Shown: in pieces, positions 1 through 9,645 of the stretch
Layout: each line of letters begins with the position of its first letter
Position numbering within the stretch: the stretch's first letter is position 1
From: Phycisphaerae bacterium
GTDB taxonomy: Bacteria > Planctomycetota > Phycisphaerae > Phycisphaerales > UBA1924
NCBI GenBank assembly: GCA_002706885.1
Contig: PAKY01000110.1
Location: forward strand, 1 to 61,821
Direction of reading: 5' to 3'
DNA length: 61,821 bases
Translations under genes and position numbers: made by a program
Notes under the pieces: model-generated
Databases searched by the model: none
What the model saw: only the letters and a program-made list of their open reading frames with translations
Told to the model about the DNA's origin: nothing

Positions 1-1161
1 CGCCTCCCGATCCGTCAGCCCGTACCGCGCCGCCATCGCCGCCTCGTGCGGCAGGTTCCGGATGTTCCCGTCACGGTCCGCCGAGTTGATCGCGAACTTC
101 ACGCCCGCGTCTCGCAGCCGCGCCGGCAGCGAATACGGCGCGTCGTGCGGGCTGTCCGCACGCTTCGGGAACCGATGCGTCCCCTGCACGATCACCGGGA
201 TGTCGTGCTCGATGAGCAGGTCCGCGCACAGCGTGGCGTCCCGTCCGCCCGTGAGCACCATGTCGATCCCCTGCTCGATCGCAAACGCCACCGCGTCCTG
301 GATCTGCTCGACGTCGTTGGCGTTGATGAACGCCCGCTGACGCCCCTCCAGAATCGGGATCAACGCCTCCAGCCGGAGGTCGGTCGCGCCACCGGGGCGA
401 TGATCCTTCGCGCTCGCGTACGCCCGCGCCGAATCGAACAGCTCACGCAGATCCGCGATCGACCACCGCCGCTGCTCCTCGCGATCGTCGTCCGCCTTCC
501 CCGTCCAACGGTTCGTGTTCACACGCGCCGCCGGCCAGTTGATCACCAGCCCCGCGTCCGTCTTCGGATCCGCCGTCGCCGACATGTCCTCCCACGTCCA
601 CCCCTCGAGCTTGATCACGCTCGCCCGACCAGGCACGACGTCCCCCTGCGGGAACACACCCGCCAGCAGCACACCGTTCGACCGCGTCACCGGGATGATC
701 GTCGAGTCCGGGTTCACCGCCACGATCGCCCGGACCTCGGGCGTCGCCTCGCCGAGCTCGTCGTAGTCGTGCGTCGCGCGCACCGCCCCGACCTCGATCA
801 GACCCAACCGCGTCATCGGCGCGATCAGCCCCGGGTACACGTGCTGCCCCGCGACGTTGATGAACTCCGTGTCCTCCGAGAACGACATCCGCGCCAGCGC
901 CGTCGCGTCACCGACGGTGGTGATCTCGCCGCCGCCAAAGACGACGATCCCCTTCTCGATGTCACGGTCAGGCAGATGCACCGTCCCGCCCGTCAGCACG
1001 ATCGCGTGATCCTGCGCGGGCGCCGTCACCGTCAGGTCCTGCCCTGTCGCCGTCGACGCGGGCAGCCCCATCGCGACGCACAGCCCGACGACCACCGCCG
1101 AAACAACCCCGCGATGCGCTCCAGCGCCGCCCCGCGTGCTCTGCTTCATGATCTTCTGCAT
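1..1161 (-). CDS. Amidohydrolase-family exported protein, partial (C-terminus beyond left edge)
   Basis: The frame is open to the window edge and gives 387 residues. The start at 1161 is preceded by AGGAAGAGG at good spacing, 15 bases after the stop of the upstream paralogue, so the two form an operon. An N-terminal signal peptide (hydrophobic VVSAVVVGLCVAMGLPA, about residues 19-35) implies export. The region around residues 53-110 resembles the beta-sandwich start of imidazolonepropionase-like amidohydrolases (VLTGGTVHLPDRDIEKGIVV, then HVYPGLIAP). Where active members carry HxH after YPGLID, this protein reads APMTRLGL, so the usual metal ligands are missing in the visible part. Catalytic status is unknown because the C-terminal half is not in the window. 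Confidence 0.8.
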   Translation of the reverse strand, partial: MQKIMKQSTRGGAGAHRGVVSAVVVGLCVAMGLPASTATGQDLTVTAPAQDHAIVLTGGTVHLPDRDIEKGIVVFGGGEITTVGDATALARMSFSEDTEFINVAGQHVYPGLIAPMTRLGLIEVGAVRATHDYDELGEATPEVRAIVAVNPDSTIIPVTRSNGVLLAGVFPQGDVVPGRASVIKLEGWTWEDMSATADPKTDAGLVINWPAARVNTNRWTGKADDDREEQRRWSIADLRELFDSARAYASAKDHRPGGATDLRLEALIPILEGRQRAFINANDVEQIQDAVAFAIEQGIDMVLTGGRDATLCADLLIEHDIPVIVQGTHRFPKRADSPHDAPYSLPARLRDAGVKFAINSADRDGNIRNLPHEAAMAARYGLTDREA

Positions 1162-1176
1162 CGTTGATCCTCTTCC

Positions 1177-4100
1177 TTACTGGGCGTCGCGCTCGCTGAT
1201 CAGGTAGGTGTGGAACAGACAACCGCAATCGCCCTCCGCGGGCTGCGTCGGGAGACCCTCGGGCGTCATGCCCATCGACTGCGCGAGCAGGCGCCTCCGA
1301 CGGACGTACGGCGGCTCGTCGCTGTCGACGTCCTCCTCCTCCGCCCCCTCGTCGTCATCCGAGCCCTTCGACCCGCTTCCCGACGCCTTGTCATCCGAAC
1401 CGGACGACGCGTCCTTGCTCGCGAGCATCTTCTGCGTCAGCCGCTGCCGCTCCGCGCGGATCCACTCCCGATGCGCCGCGTCCGAATCGACCGACCAACG
1501 CTCCGCCCCGTCGATGAACACCCGCTGCACGTTCGACCGCGACCCGAGCGGCGACCCGTCCCAGATCACCACGTCCGCGTCCTTGCCCGCCTCGATACTC
1601 CCGATCCGGTCATCGACCATGAGCTGAATCGCAGGGTTCCGCGTCACGAACGCCAGCGCGTCGGGCGCCGTGAAGTACGGATCCCCGTTCTCATCCACGC
1701 CGCCGTACTTGAGCACCTTCGCCGCCTCGAGATTCATCCGTCGAGCCAATTCGTCCGAGTCCGAGTTGTAACTCGTCAGGACGCCCGCCCGGCTCTGCAA
1801 CGGACCCGCGTACGGGATCGCGTCCTGCACCTCGACCTTGTACGCCCACCAGTCGCTGAACAGGCTCGCCCCGATCGCGTTCTCCTTCACCGCGTCCGCG
1901 ACCTTGTACACCTCGAGCCCGTGCGTGTACGTCCCGATCTTGAACCCGAAGTCCTCCGCGATCCGCGCGAGCATCAGGATCTCGTCCTGTCGGTACGAGT
2001 GGCAGTGGATCAGCCGCTCGCCCGTCAGGATCTGCGCGAGCGCCTCCAACTCCAGGTCGCGCCGGAACTCCGTCGACGAGAGCTGCAACGACACGATCCG
2101 CGACTCCAGGCGCGAAGCCTCCTCCGAGTTCCCCGCCTCGTTCGCCGATCGGAGCTCCGCCCGAAGCCCATCGAGCCCCTCGCGCGCGTTCTTCGCCTCG
2201 AGATACTCCCGCGCCGCCGTGAACCGGTCGCGAATCAGCGTTTCCACGCCCATCCGAGTCGCCGGATACCGCGTCGGATTCGCCGGCCCCCAGTTCGACC
2301 GCTTCACGTTCTCGCCGAGCGCGAACTTGATCCCCGGCTGCGCGTCCTCCATGTACATGTCGCGCGGACGTGACACGCCCCAACGCACCTTCGTCGTCTG
2401 GCTCTGCCCGCCGATCGGGTTCGCCGATCCGTGCAGGTTCAACACCGTCGTCACGCCGTGCGCAAGCTGGCGGTACCAGTTGATCGCCGAAGGATCGATC
2501 GAGTCCGAGATCCGTACCTCCGCCGTCACCGCCTGACCGCCCTCGTTCACGCCCAGGCGGAACAGCGACGTGTGCGAGTGCGCGTCGATCAGCCCCGGGC
2601 TCACGTGCATCCCGTCCGCGTCGATCGTCCGCGTCCGACGGTTCACCGGAAGCCCCGTCTGCCCCTCGGGCATCGCCCCGACACGCGAGACCTTCCCGCC
2701 CTCGAGCAGCACGTACCCGTTCTCGATCACCCCCGCCTCGCCCTGCGTCCACACCGTCGCGTTCGTGATCAACACCGGCTCGTCGCTCGGACGCTCCGCG
2801 ACCGCGTACGGCCCGAACGGATAGCCCGGGTGCGGCGCCGGGTCGTTCTCGGGCCGCAGCGCCACGAACGTGAACCCCTCCCCGTCCGAACGCTCGCCCG
2901 TGCCGAAGACCGCCCCCGCCGCCCGCGTCCCGCGGAGCGTGAAACGCCCCTCCATACCGAAAGGCGTGTGATCGAAATCAATCTCGATCACGTCGCCCTC
3001 GACCGCGACGTCCACGTCGTCCGTCGTCACGCGACCGTCATCGGTGTCCTCACCGATCGTCGCCGCGCCGTCCTTGTCGATCTTCAGATCGAGCCGGAAC
3101 CGCTCCGCCAACTCGAGCCGCCACTCACCCTCGAACGGCTTGAAGCTCTCCTCCGACGCCGCCTCCCGGTTCTCCGGCGCGTTCCGCGTCGCGAGCCACT
3201 GGAACGTCGACTGGTCCGGCGCCACAGCCGACCCACGGATCGTGTCCCCGTCCGTCATCGACCCCGTAAGGATGTACACCACCGACGCCGCGCCACCCTC
3301 CCCCTCCGGCTGCGGATCATCGACGACGAAACTCACCCGCCGCCCATCAACGCTCACCTCACGCACCTTCTCGACGTGGTCCGGATCCTCGTCCTCCAGC
3401 GCCGGGTTCTTGTCCAGCGCGATCTTCGCCTTGCCCTTCTCCATCTCGCTGATCTTCAACACCCGCTCGAAAACCGGCGCGTCCGGATCCCCGACCGTGA
3501 ACCGCCACGACCCCTCCAACCCCTTCTCGCCCGCCGTGTCGATCGCGTGCCGAACGCCATCGATCCAGACGTCCAACACCCGCGCGTCGTCGTCGAAGAT
3601 CGGCCCGTCCGCCACGATGAAGTTCGCCCGGAAGTTCCGATCGAGCTTCCCGAGCTGGCTCTCCATCCCAAGCATCCGCGCCGGGTTCGTCGTCAATGCC
3701 GCCAGCGCCGCCTCCGGGCTCAGCCCGTAGCTCACCGCCTTGCGAAGCTCCGTGAGAAACTTCCGACCCTCCGGCAGCATCGAGCTCGTGATCGCGATCG
3801 GAACCCCGTTCCGCGCGAGCCGCGCAGGCCCCGCCGGCGCCTGCTCCCACGACATCATCTCCTCGATCTCCACCGCCTCCGCCCGACCGACCGAGGTCAC
3901 GTCAGGCTTCGCCGGGAACCGCAGGGGCGTCACGATCGGAACCCCGAGCTCCACCACCGGATCGATCCACTTGTACTCCTCGCCCGACCCGACGATCACG
4001 TAGCTCCGCCGGAACTCCGCCGCGATGTCCCCCGCGAGGAACACCTCGAGCGGCAGAGCACAGTCAAAGAAGATCGGAATCTGTGTCGCAGCCAGCGCCG

Positions 4101-4845
4101 TCAGCGCGTTCGGCGCCGCCCGCTGACCCGCGTCCCGCGTCTGCCGCGCCCGACGCGCCTGCCAGTCCGCGTCCAGCAACGCCTGCCGCATCAGCGCCAC
4201 GCACCCCGGGTGGCTCGTGGGATAGCTCTCACCGCCCCAGCCCACCGTCATGAAGTCCGCCGCGTTGAACACGTCCGCCCGGTACAGCGGCTCGTAGAAC
4301 GCCGAACCGTCCGAAGGCCGCGCCGCCGTCGAAACGACCGCCGCCCGACCCGCGAAGATCCCCCCCTCGGGAACCGCCGCGACCGCCCCGAACCCGTTCT
4401 TCCGCAGCCCCTCCGCCGCCTTCTCGCTCAACCCCTTCCCGTCCAGCACCGACCGCTCAGGCGTGACCAACGCGTTCCAGTGCCGCCCGGGCGCCTCCGC
4501 CGAAACCTCGGGCGTCTCCGTCTCCACCCACGCGTCGACGAACGCCGGATACACGTGCCGACCGCCCAGGTCATGCACACGCGCCCCCGCGGGCGGCTCC
4601 ACCTGCTCCGAAACCGCCTGCACCCGCCCCCGGAACACGACCAGCATCGCGTCCTCGAGCGTCACGCCCGGCTCCGGATGGATCGTCGCGTTCACAAACG
4701 CGACCAGCTCGTTCTCCGCCACCCGCACGCCGTTCCGAGGAGGCGACAGGGGCGAACGCGACATCGTCTGCCCCACCGCCCCCGCGACGAACGCGCCGAG
4801 AGCGACAAGGGCCAGACAAACCGGACGGATCGAATGGGTGTGCAT
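1177..4845 (-). CDS. Double-length exported amidohydrolase (two fused amidohydrolase units)
   Basis: The protein has about 1222 residues, roughly two and a half times a single amidohydrolase. I start at 4845 because the residues that follow form a clean signal peptide (PVCLALVALGAFVAGAVG); an in-frame start 30 bases upstream adds nothing useful. The N-terminal unit (about 40-430) has the fold signature, but the HxH position reads DAWVE, so it is probably inactive. A beta-rich linker follows. The C-terminal unit (about 690-1130) keeps metal-binding motifs: LIDAHSHTSLF near 757, HCHSYRQDE near 943 and THGLEVYK near 969. It ends in a Ser/Asp/Glu-rich tail and a short Arg patch. The likely role is a periplasmic metal-dependent hydrolase of unknown substrate, co-transcribed with its downstream paralogue. 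Confidence 0.85.
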   Translation of the reverse strand: MHTHSIRPVCLALVALGAFVAGAVGQTMSRSPLSPPRNGVRVAENELVAFVNATIHPEPGVTLEDAMLVVFRGRVQAVSEQVEPPAGARVHDLGGRHVYPAFVDAWVETETPEVSAEAPGRHWNALVTPERSVLDGKGLSEKAAEGLRKNGFGAVAAVPEGGIFAGRAAVVSTAARPSDGSAFYEPLYRADVFNAADFMTVGWGGESYPTSHPGCVALMRQALLDADWQARRARQTRDAGQRAAPNALTALAATQIPIFFDCALPLEVFLAGDIAAEFRRSYVIVGSGEEYKWIDPVVELGVPIVTPLRFPAKPDVTSVGRAEAVEIEEMMSWEQAPAGPARLARNGVPIAITSSMLPEGRKFLTELRKAVSYGLSPEAALAALTTNPARMLGMESQLGKLDRNFRANFIVADGPIFDDDARVLDVWIDGVRHAIDTAGEKGLEGSWRFTVGDPDAPVFERVLKISEMEKGKAKIALDKNPALEDEDPDHVEKVREVSVDGRRVSFVVDDPQPEGEGGAASVVYILTGSMTDGDTIRGSAVAPDQSTFQWLATRNAPENREAASEESFKPFEGEWRLELAERFRLDLKIDKDGAATIGEDTDDGRVTTDDVDVAVEGDVIEIDFDHTPFGMEGRFTLRGTRAAGAVFGTGERSDGEGFTFVALRPENDPAPHPGYPFGPYAVAERPSDEPVLITNATVWTQGEAGVIENGYVLLEGGKVSRVGAMPEGQTGLPVNRRTRTIDADGMHVSPGLIDAHSHTSLFRLGVNEGGQAVTAEVRISDSIDPSAINWYRQLAHGVTTVLNLHGSANPIGGQSQTTKVRWGVSRPRDMYMEDAQPGIKFALGENVKRSNWGPANPTRYPATRMGVETLIRDRFTAAREYLEAKNAREGLDGLRAELRSANEAGNSEEASRLESRIVSLQLSSTEFRRDLELEALAQILTGERLIHCHSYRQDEILMLARIAEDFGFKIGTYTHGLEVYKVADAVKENAIGASLFSDWWAYKVEVQDAIPYAGPLQSRAGVLTSYNSDSDELARRMNLEAAKVLKYGGVDENGDPYFTAPDALAFVTRNPAIQLMVDDRIGSIEAGKDADVVIWDGSPLGSRSNVQRVFIDGAERWSVDSDAAHREWIRAERQRLTQKMLASKDASSGSDDKASGSGSKGSDDDEGAEEEDVDSDEPPYVRRRRLLAQSMGMTPEGLPTQPAEGDCGCLFHTYLISERDAQ

Positions 4846-5006
4846 GGACGCAGCGTAGTGAGACACGCCCCACACGGCGCGACCGCACGAAGCGGGGACA
4901 CCCGCCCGGGCCCCGAGCGGACAAGGATCATCGAAGGGTGGATAATGCTGGGGCCGGACGCTCCGCGCCCGGACTCGCGAATCGAACGAACCTTGGAGGC
5001 GCAGCC

Positions 5007-6239
5007 ATGTCGGGCGGAATGATCGAGGGCAACGCGGTGATCGGGCAGTCGGGAGGGCCGACGGCCGTGATCAACCAGAGCCTCGTCGGCATCATCGAGG
5101 GCCTCCGAGGCGCCGGCGCCGGCCAGGCCGGCAGCCCCATCAAGAAGATCCTCGGCATGCGCCACGGCGTCCGCGGCCTCACACAGGACCAGCTCGTCGA
5201 CCTCTCGTCCATCGAGCAGGCCAAGCTCGCCCGAATCGCCGCCACCCCCTCCGCCGCCCTCGGCTCCACCCGCGACAAGCCCGACGCCGACTACTGCAAG
5301 CGCATCTTCACCGCCTGCGAGAAGCACGGCATCCGCTACTTCTTCTACATCGGAGGCAACGACAGCTCCGACACCTGCCGCATCGTCAACGAACTCGCCG
5401 ACACCGCGGGCTACGAGCTCCGCTGCTTCCACGTCCCCAAGACCGTCGACAACGACCTCCCCGTCAACGACCACACCCCGGGCTACCCCTCCGCCGCCCG
5501 CTTCGTCGCCAACGCCTTCCGCGCCGACTCCCTCGACAACGCCTCCATCCCAGGCATCAAGATCAACGTCGTCATGGGCCGCCACGCCGGCTTCCTCACC
5601 GCCGCCTCCGCCCTCGCCCGCAACGGCGAAGGCACGGGCCCCCACCTCATCTACCTCCCCGAGATCACCTTCGACACCGAACGCTTCGTCCAGCAGGTCT
5701 CCGAGGTCTACGACCGCTACGGACGCTGCCAGATCGCCGTCAGCGAGGGCATCCAGGACGAAGAAAGCCAGCCCATCGCCACCCAGATCTTCAGCGGCGA
5801 AACCGACGCCCACGGCAACGTCCAGCTCTCGGGCACCGGCGCCCTCGGCGACGCCCTCTCCCTCATCCTCAAGCAGAAGCTCACCCCCGCGGGCGGCAAG
5901 GCGCCCCGCGTCCGCGCCGACACCTTCGGCTACCTCCAGCGCTGCTGGCCCGACCAGAGCCCCGTCGACGCCGACGAAGCCCTCCGCGTCGGCCGCTACG
6001 CCGCCATGTGCGCCTCCTCGGGCGACGTCGACGGCTCCGTCGCCATCCTCCGCGCAGGCCGCGGCTACGCGGGCGAGGACTACCGAAGCGAACTCGACCG
6101 CATCGAGCTCACCGAGGTCGCCGCCAAGACCAAGCACCTCCCCGAAGAGTTCATGAACGGGACCGCCGACGTCAGCCAGGCCTTCATCGACTACGCCACC
6201 CCGCTCGTCGGCGAACTCCCCCGCTTCGAAGGGTTCTGA
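5007..6239 (+). CDS. 6-phosphofructokinase, probably pyrophosphate-dependent
   Basis: This 410-residue phosphofructokinase is cytoplasmic and acts in glycolysis at fructose-6-phosphate to fructose-1,6-bisphosphate. The start at 5007 has GGAGG seven bases upstream. Visible motifs are the nucleotide or PPi loop GQSGGPTAVIN near residue 13, IGGNDSSDT near 117, the catalytic PKTVDNDLP near 144 and the substrate loop GRHAGF near 191. ATP enzymes read GGDGS at the second motif. Asp or Asn with no small Gly there is typical of PPi-using or undetermined members, so PPi dependence is an inference. It is transcribed divergently from the amidohydrolase pair and is followed 48 bases later by an acetyltransferase gene. 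Confidence 0.88.
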   Translation: MSGGMIEGNAVIGQSGGPTAVINQSLVGIIEGLRGAGAGQAGSPIKKILGMRHGVRGLTQDQLVDLSSIEQAKLARIAATPSAALGSTRDKPDADYCKRIFTACEKHGIRYFFYIGGNDSSDTCRIVNELADTAGYELRCFHVPKTVDNDLPVNDHTPGYPSAARFVANAFRADSLDNASIPGIKINVVMGRHAGFLTAASALARNGEGTGPHLIYLPEITFDTERFVQQVSEVYDRYGRCQIAVSEGIQDEESQPIATQIFSGETDAHGNVQLSGTGALGDALSLILKQKLTPAGGKAPRVRADTFGYLQRCWPDQSPVDADEALRVGRYAAMCASSGDVDGSVAILRAGRGYAGEDYRSELDRIELTEVAAKTKHLPEEFMNGTADVSQAFIDYATPLVGELPRFEGF

Positions 6240-6287
6240 TCACAACATCCGCGTCCCCCGACGCGCAGTCGTCCGGAGCCCCTCGCG

Positions 6288-6848
6288 ATGCTCGTGCCCC
6301 CGATCGAACTCGAAGCGCGCGACGGTCGCCGCATGCGCCTCCGCGCACTCACCCCGTCCGACGCCGCCGCCTGGCGAGCCCACGCCGTCGAGTGGCTCGG
6401 ACACATGCCCTACATCATCATGGCGCCCGATGAACTCCCGGATCTCGCCGCCCAGAAGCGCATGCTCGAACAACTCGACCCCGCCCGCGGCGACCTCCTC
6501 TGCGGCCTCTTCGACCTCAGCGCCGGAGCGGAACAAATCGTCGGCGACATCTGGCTCACCCCGGGCGCCCGCCGAAAGACCCGCCACGTCGCGACCCTCG
6601 CCATGTCCCTGCGCCCCGACGTCCAAGGCGTCGGCCTCGGCCGCGCCATGCTCGAACACGCCATCGCCTGGGCGCAACAACACCCCGAGATCGAACGAAT
6701 CCACCTCTCCGCCATGCGCGACAACCACGCCGCGCTCGCCCTCTACCGCTCAACCGGCTTCACCGAAGAAGCCCACCGCGCGCAGGCGTACAGACAGCCC
6801 GACGGCTCCTACCAGGACGAGGTCCTGATGTCGCGCGAAGTCCGGTAA
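6288..6848 (+). CDS. GNAT-family N-acetyltransferase
   Basis: The 186-residue protein has the GNAT order: an N-terminal strand with ELEARDGRRMRLRALTPSD, then the acetyl-CoA binding segment GVGLGRAMLEHAIAWA (about residues 120-135), and the C-terminal DNHAALALYRSTGFTEE typical of RimI-like enzymes. The acceptor substrate cannot be inferred. It lies 48 bases after the phosphofructokinase gene on the same strand and may be co-transcribed with it. It converges on the FG-GAP gene. Confidence 0.85.
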   Translation: MLVPPIELEARDGRRMRLRALTPSDAAAWRAHAVEWLGHMPYIIMAPDELPDLAAQKRMLEQLDPARGDLLCGLFDLSAGAEQIVGDIWLTPGARRKTRHVATLAMSLRPDVQGVGLGRAMLEHAIAWAQQHPEIERIHLSAMRDNHAALALYRSTGFTEEAHRAQAYRQPDGSYQDEVLMSREVR

Positions 6849-6868
6849 CGCGCCGCGAGCCCCGCCGA

Positions 6869-8524
6869 TCAGGGGCACCCCTCCCCGAACAGCCGCAGGA
6901 ACTCCACGACATCCGCGATGTCGTACGCCCCCATCGGCGCCGCAAGGTCCGCGCCGGGCTCACCAGCGCCGAACGCCCGGAGAAACTCCACCACGTCCGC
7001 GATGTCGAGCGCCCCGAACGGCTCGCCAAGGTCCGCCGCCGAACACGGCCCGGCGATCTCGCCGCGGCCGAAGACGATGTAACCCAGAAGCGGCGAGAAG
7101 AACTCCGACGCGTCGCTGACACCGAAGTCATCGAACCCGTCGCCATTCAGATCACCGAGCCCGACGACCTGGTCCGACTCGAACAGCCCCGTGAGACGGA
7201 ACCCCATCTCGCCGTTGAACGCGATCGTGAACTCGTCGTCGAAGAACGGCTGCCCATACAACACGCCGATCTCGCTGTTGCCCTTGTTGCCGATGAACCG
7301 ACCCATGCCGATGTCGGCAAACCCGTCGGCGTTCACATCACCGATCACCTTCGGATACTCGCCAGCGTTCCGCGCCGCAAAGCCGTTCGAACCGTTCAGA
7401 TCCGAAGGCTCGATCTCGCTCGCGAACGCGCGGTCCTCCCGACCGTACACCACGTACATCCACGTCGAGTTCGCCGAACTCCCGCGCAGCCAGACGACGA
7501 GGTCCTCGACGCCGTCACCGTTCACGTCGCCACCCGAATCGGCGCCCGTCAGTCGGGTGAACTGTGGCCCGAACACAAACGTGAACCCGTCCGATCCCGA
7601 GAGCTCGGTGACGTCCAGCTCCGCCGGGAACGTCTCGCCCGCGGCGGCGTCCCGTCCGAAGATCACCGAGTGCAACCTCGCGTCAGCACTCGTGAACTCG
7701 GTGATGATGTCGTTGATTCCATCGCCATCGAAGTCCGAATCCGCAGATCGAACCAGCCCGGAGAACCCCTCAGGAGCGACGATCGAGACCCCCGCCCCCG
7801 CGCCAACCGTGCTCGGATCGATGACGCCGGACGATGAGGACCCGAGACTCGGATCACCGAAGACGACGTACCCCCGCAGCGGAGCGCTGTCGTTGTCCCG
7901 AACGCCGCCGACGAGATCGACGATGCCGTCTCCATTCACGTCCCCGCTCTCGCCGAGGCTCAGCCGGAACGTCGCCGTCCCGGGCCGCCGCAGAACGATG
8001 CCGTTCGTGCCGTCGATCGAGTCGAGGTCGAACGACGACGGGAAACCCGCGGAGCCCGCGCCACGCCCGAAGAGCACATACGCCTCCGCGATCCCGAATC
8101 CGCTCAGGCTGAACTCGCCGACCCCGTCTCCGTTGATATCACCGATCGCCGCGACCGCGCTCGCATACGCCCCGTTCGACGGACCCGAGATCGTGAACCC
8201 GTCCGCGACATCGATCGCATCGACGCTGATCTGCGCCGCCCCACCGAACGGCCCGTACAGCACATGCACCCTGCCCCGGTTGCCAGGCCCCGCGTAATCG
8301 ACAGCGATGTCAGGAAAGCCGTCGTCGTCGATGTCCCCCGCCGAGACGATGCGAGCAGGATCAGACGTCGACCCCGCGAGCATCGTCCCGAGCGTCCCAT
8401 CCCCCCCGAACGACGGCTCAAGGTCACGCAACTGGAACGACGAAGGAAAAGGCGTCTCGAGCGGCCCACCCATGGCGCCACCCGCGACAGCGGCCAAGGC
8501 AACCGTCGAAACGATATCCCACAT
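6869..8524 (-). CDS. Secreted FG-GAP repeat protein with C-terminal GC-type dockerin module
   Basis: The 551-residue exported protein starts at 8524 with AGGAGG seven bases upstream and an N-terminal hydrophobic signal (STVALAAVAGGAMGG). About seven FG-GAP/VCBS-type units follow, each with a Ca-binding-like motif such as GDIDDDGFPDIAV, GDVNGDGIVDLV, DFDGDGINDII or GDLNGDGFDDFG, spaced by about 60 residues as expected of a beta-propeller. The last 60 residues hold two copies of a DIADVVEFLR..FG segment between flanking cysteines (GPCSAADL and GEGCP). This matches the GC-type dockerin-like C-terminus described from Phycisphaerae surface proteins. The role is probably cell-surface or extracellular adhesion or scaffolding; the ligand is unknown. 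Confidence 0.87.
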   Translation of the reverse strand: MWDIVSTVALAAVAGGAMGGPLETPFPSSFQLRDLEPSFGGDGTLGTMLAGSTSDPARIVSAGDIDDDGFPDIAVDYAGPGNRGRVHVLYGPFGGAAQISVDAIDVADGFTISGPSNGAYASAVAAIGDINGDGVGEFSLSGFGIAEAYVLFGRGAGSAGFPSSFDLDSIDGTNGIVLRRPGTATFRLSLGESGDVNGDGIVDLVGGVRDNDSAPLRGYVVFGDPSLGSSSSGVIDPSTVGAGAGVSIVAPEGFSGLVRSADSDFDGDGINDIITEFTSADARLHSVIFGRDAAAGETFPAELDVTELSGSDGFTFVFGPQFTRLTGADSGGDVNGDGVEDLVVWLRGSSANSTWMYVVYGREDRAFASEIEPSDLNGSNGFAARNAGEYPKVIGDVNADGFADIGMGRFIGNKGNSEIGVLYGQPFFDDEFTIAFNGEMGFRLTGLFESDQVVGLGDLNGDGFDDFGVSDASEFFSPLLGYIVFGRGEIAGPCSAADLGEPFGALDIADVVEFLRAFGAGEPGADLAAPMGAYDIADVVEFLRLFGEGCP

Positions 8525-8906
8525 CTTCAGGCCTCCTCGACGCGCTCAGCCAGACCCGCCGAACACGCAACCGCCTCCACGAGAGCCACTCCAGACTACC
8601 CGTGCCGACGGAGACACCCAAGGGAAACCAAATACAAGCCGCAAATCTTCGCGCTCTCCCAACACACCGTCACCACCTCCCCGCCCCACCGTCCCAACAC
8701 CCGCGCCCCACACCACCCCCCGCCGTGCCACGCCCACTCCGGTGTGCCATGTCCACTCCCGTGTGCCATGCCCACGCGCAGCGCGGGCATGCTCCCCAAC
8801 CTCCCTGATGCCTGATGCCTGATGCCTGATGCCGGATGCCGAGTCCCGGATGCCGTCCTCCTCCCCCCCGATCGCCGATCGCCAGTCCCCAATCCCCTCC
8901 CCACTC
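8525..8906. repeat. Gene-free repeat cluster (REP-A, 7-mer array)
   Basis: There is no convincing gene in this stretch. It holds a REP-A palindrome at 8767-8791 (arms CATGCCCACGC and GCGCGGGCATG), with decayed half-copies of its GTGTGCCAT flank at 8736-8766. Next come four perfect TGATGCC units at 8806-8833 grading into GGATGCC, and a GATCGCCGATCGCCAGTCC segment at about 8870-8893. The same modules recur in inverted orientation near 18.8, 21.1 and 22.3 kb. Confidence 0.75.
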
Positions 8907-9404
8907 CTATCCCCCAACCACCGCCCGGTCCCGAAGCGTCTCAATCGAACCGTTCCCACCCACCACGTCATACGCAACACTCAGCGTCACCCCACCCGAC
9001 GTCGCCCACGCCCCAACGCCCTTGAGCTCGAACCGGTACGTCCGCGTCGAAGGGTCGTAGTGCGCCGCGTTCAGCGCGAGGTCGGTGAGATCCACCTCCC
9101 ACCGCAGCGTCGAGCCGTCCTCCGCCCCGACCGACTCCCACAGCACGAACCGCGCTACCCCTGCGCCCTTCACCGAGTCCCCCCACCGATCGCGCAGCTC
9201 GACGTGCGCGATCAACTCGATCGCCCCGCCGACCGGGTCAGCCTCGAACCGCGTCAGAGGATGCAGCCGAGCCGCCACCGGCGCAAACGGCCCCCCGGGC
9301 TCCCCCGCCAACACCCGCCGCGGCCCCGGCCCCGGCGAATACTCGCGCGAAACACACCCCGAAGCCGCCAACACCAAGAACGTCGCAACACCAAAACATC
9401 GCAT
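8907..9404 (-). CDS. Hypothetical lipoprotein
   Basis: The 165-residue protein begins with a short signal peptide ending in a lipobox (LVLAASGC, Cys at about 17), so it should be lipid-anchored. A Gly/Pro-rich linker leads into a beta-rich domain containing RFVLWESVGAE and YDPSTRTYRFELKGVG. I recognise no family. Its 5' end is 30 bases from the repeat cluster that separates it from the STAND ATPase gene on the same strand. Confidence 0.75.
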   Translation of the reverse strand: MRCFGVATFLVLAASGCVSREYSPGPGPRRVLAGEPGGPFAPVAARLHPLTRFEADPVGGAIELIAHVELRDRWGDSVKGAGVARFVLWESVGAEDGSTLRWEVDLTDLALNAAHYDPSTRTYRFELKGVGAWATSGGVTLSVAYDVVGGNGSIETLRDRAVVGG

Positions 9405-9434
9405 CCCCCCATGCTACCACCAACAAAAAAACAA

Positions 9435-9610
9435 GCCCCTGGCGCAAGCCTGGGGCGCCCCCAAACCCAACCCCCAATCCACCCTCAACACCCCAACCCC
9501 CTCCGGTGTGCCATGCCCACGCGAAGCGCGGGCATGCTCCCCAACCCCAACGCCGATCTCCCGACTCAACCCCCGGATACCGAATCCCGAATCCCGAGTG
9601 CCGCTCCGCC
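9435..9610. repeat. Composite repeat: REP-B, REP-A and 7-mer remnants
   Basis: A REP-B palindrome occupies 9435-9456 (arms GCCCCTGGC and GCCTGGGGC) and a REP-A palindrome 9512-9536. The 70 bases after REP-A are a diverged, inverted copy of the roughly 100-bp unit seen nearly intact at 18826-18924 and 22271-22369, including CTCCCGACTCAACCCCCGG. The whole cluster lies between the stop of the STAND ATPase and the lipoprotein start. Confidence 0.75.
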
Positions 9611-9645
9611 CGATGCCCTCCCTCTCCGCCTCCCCACCTCACCCC

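Noticed and set aside
2431..5022. Very long Arg/Pro-rich open frame on the plus strand
   Set aside because: It is antisense to the double amidohydrolase, made of Arg, Pro and His runs typical of the shadow of a high-GC gene, and has no domain.
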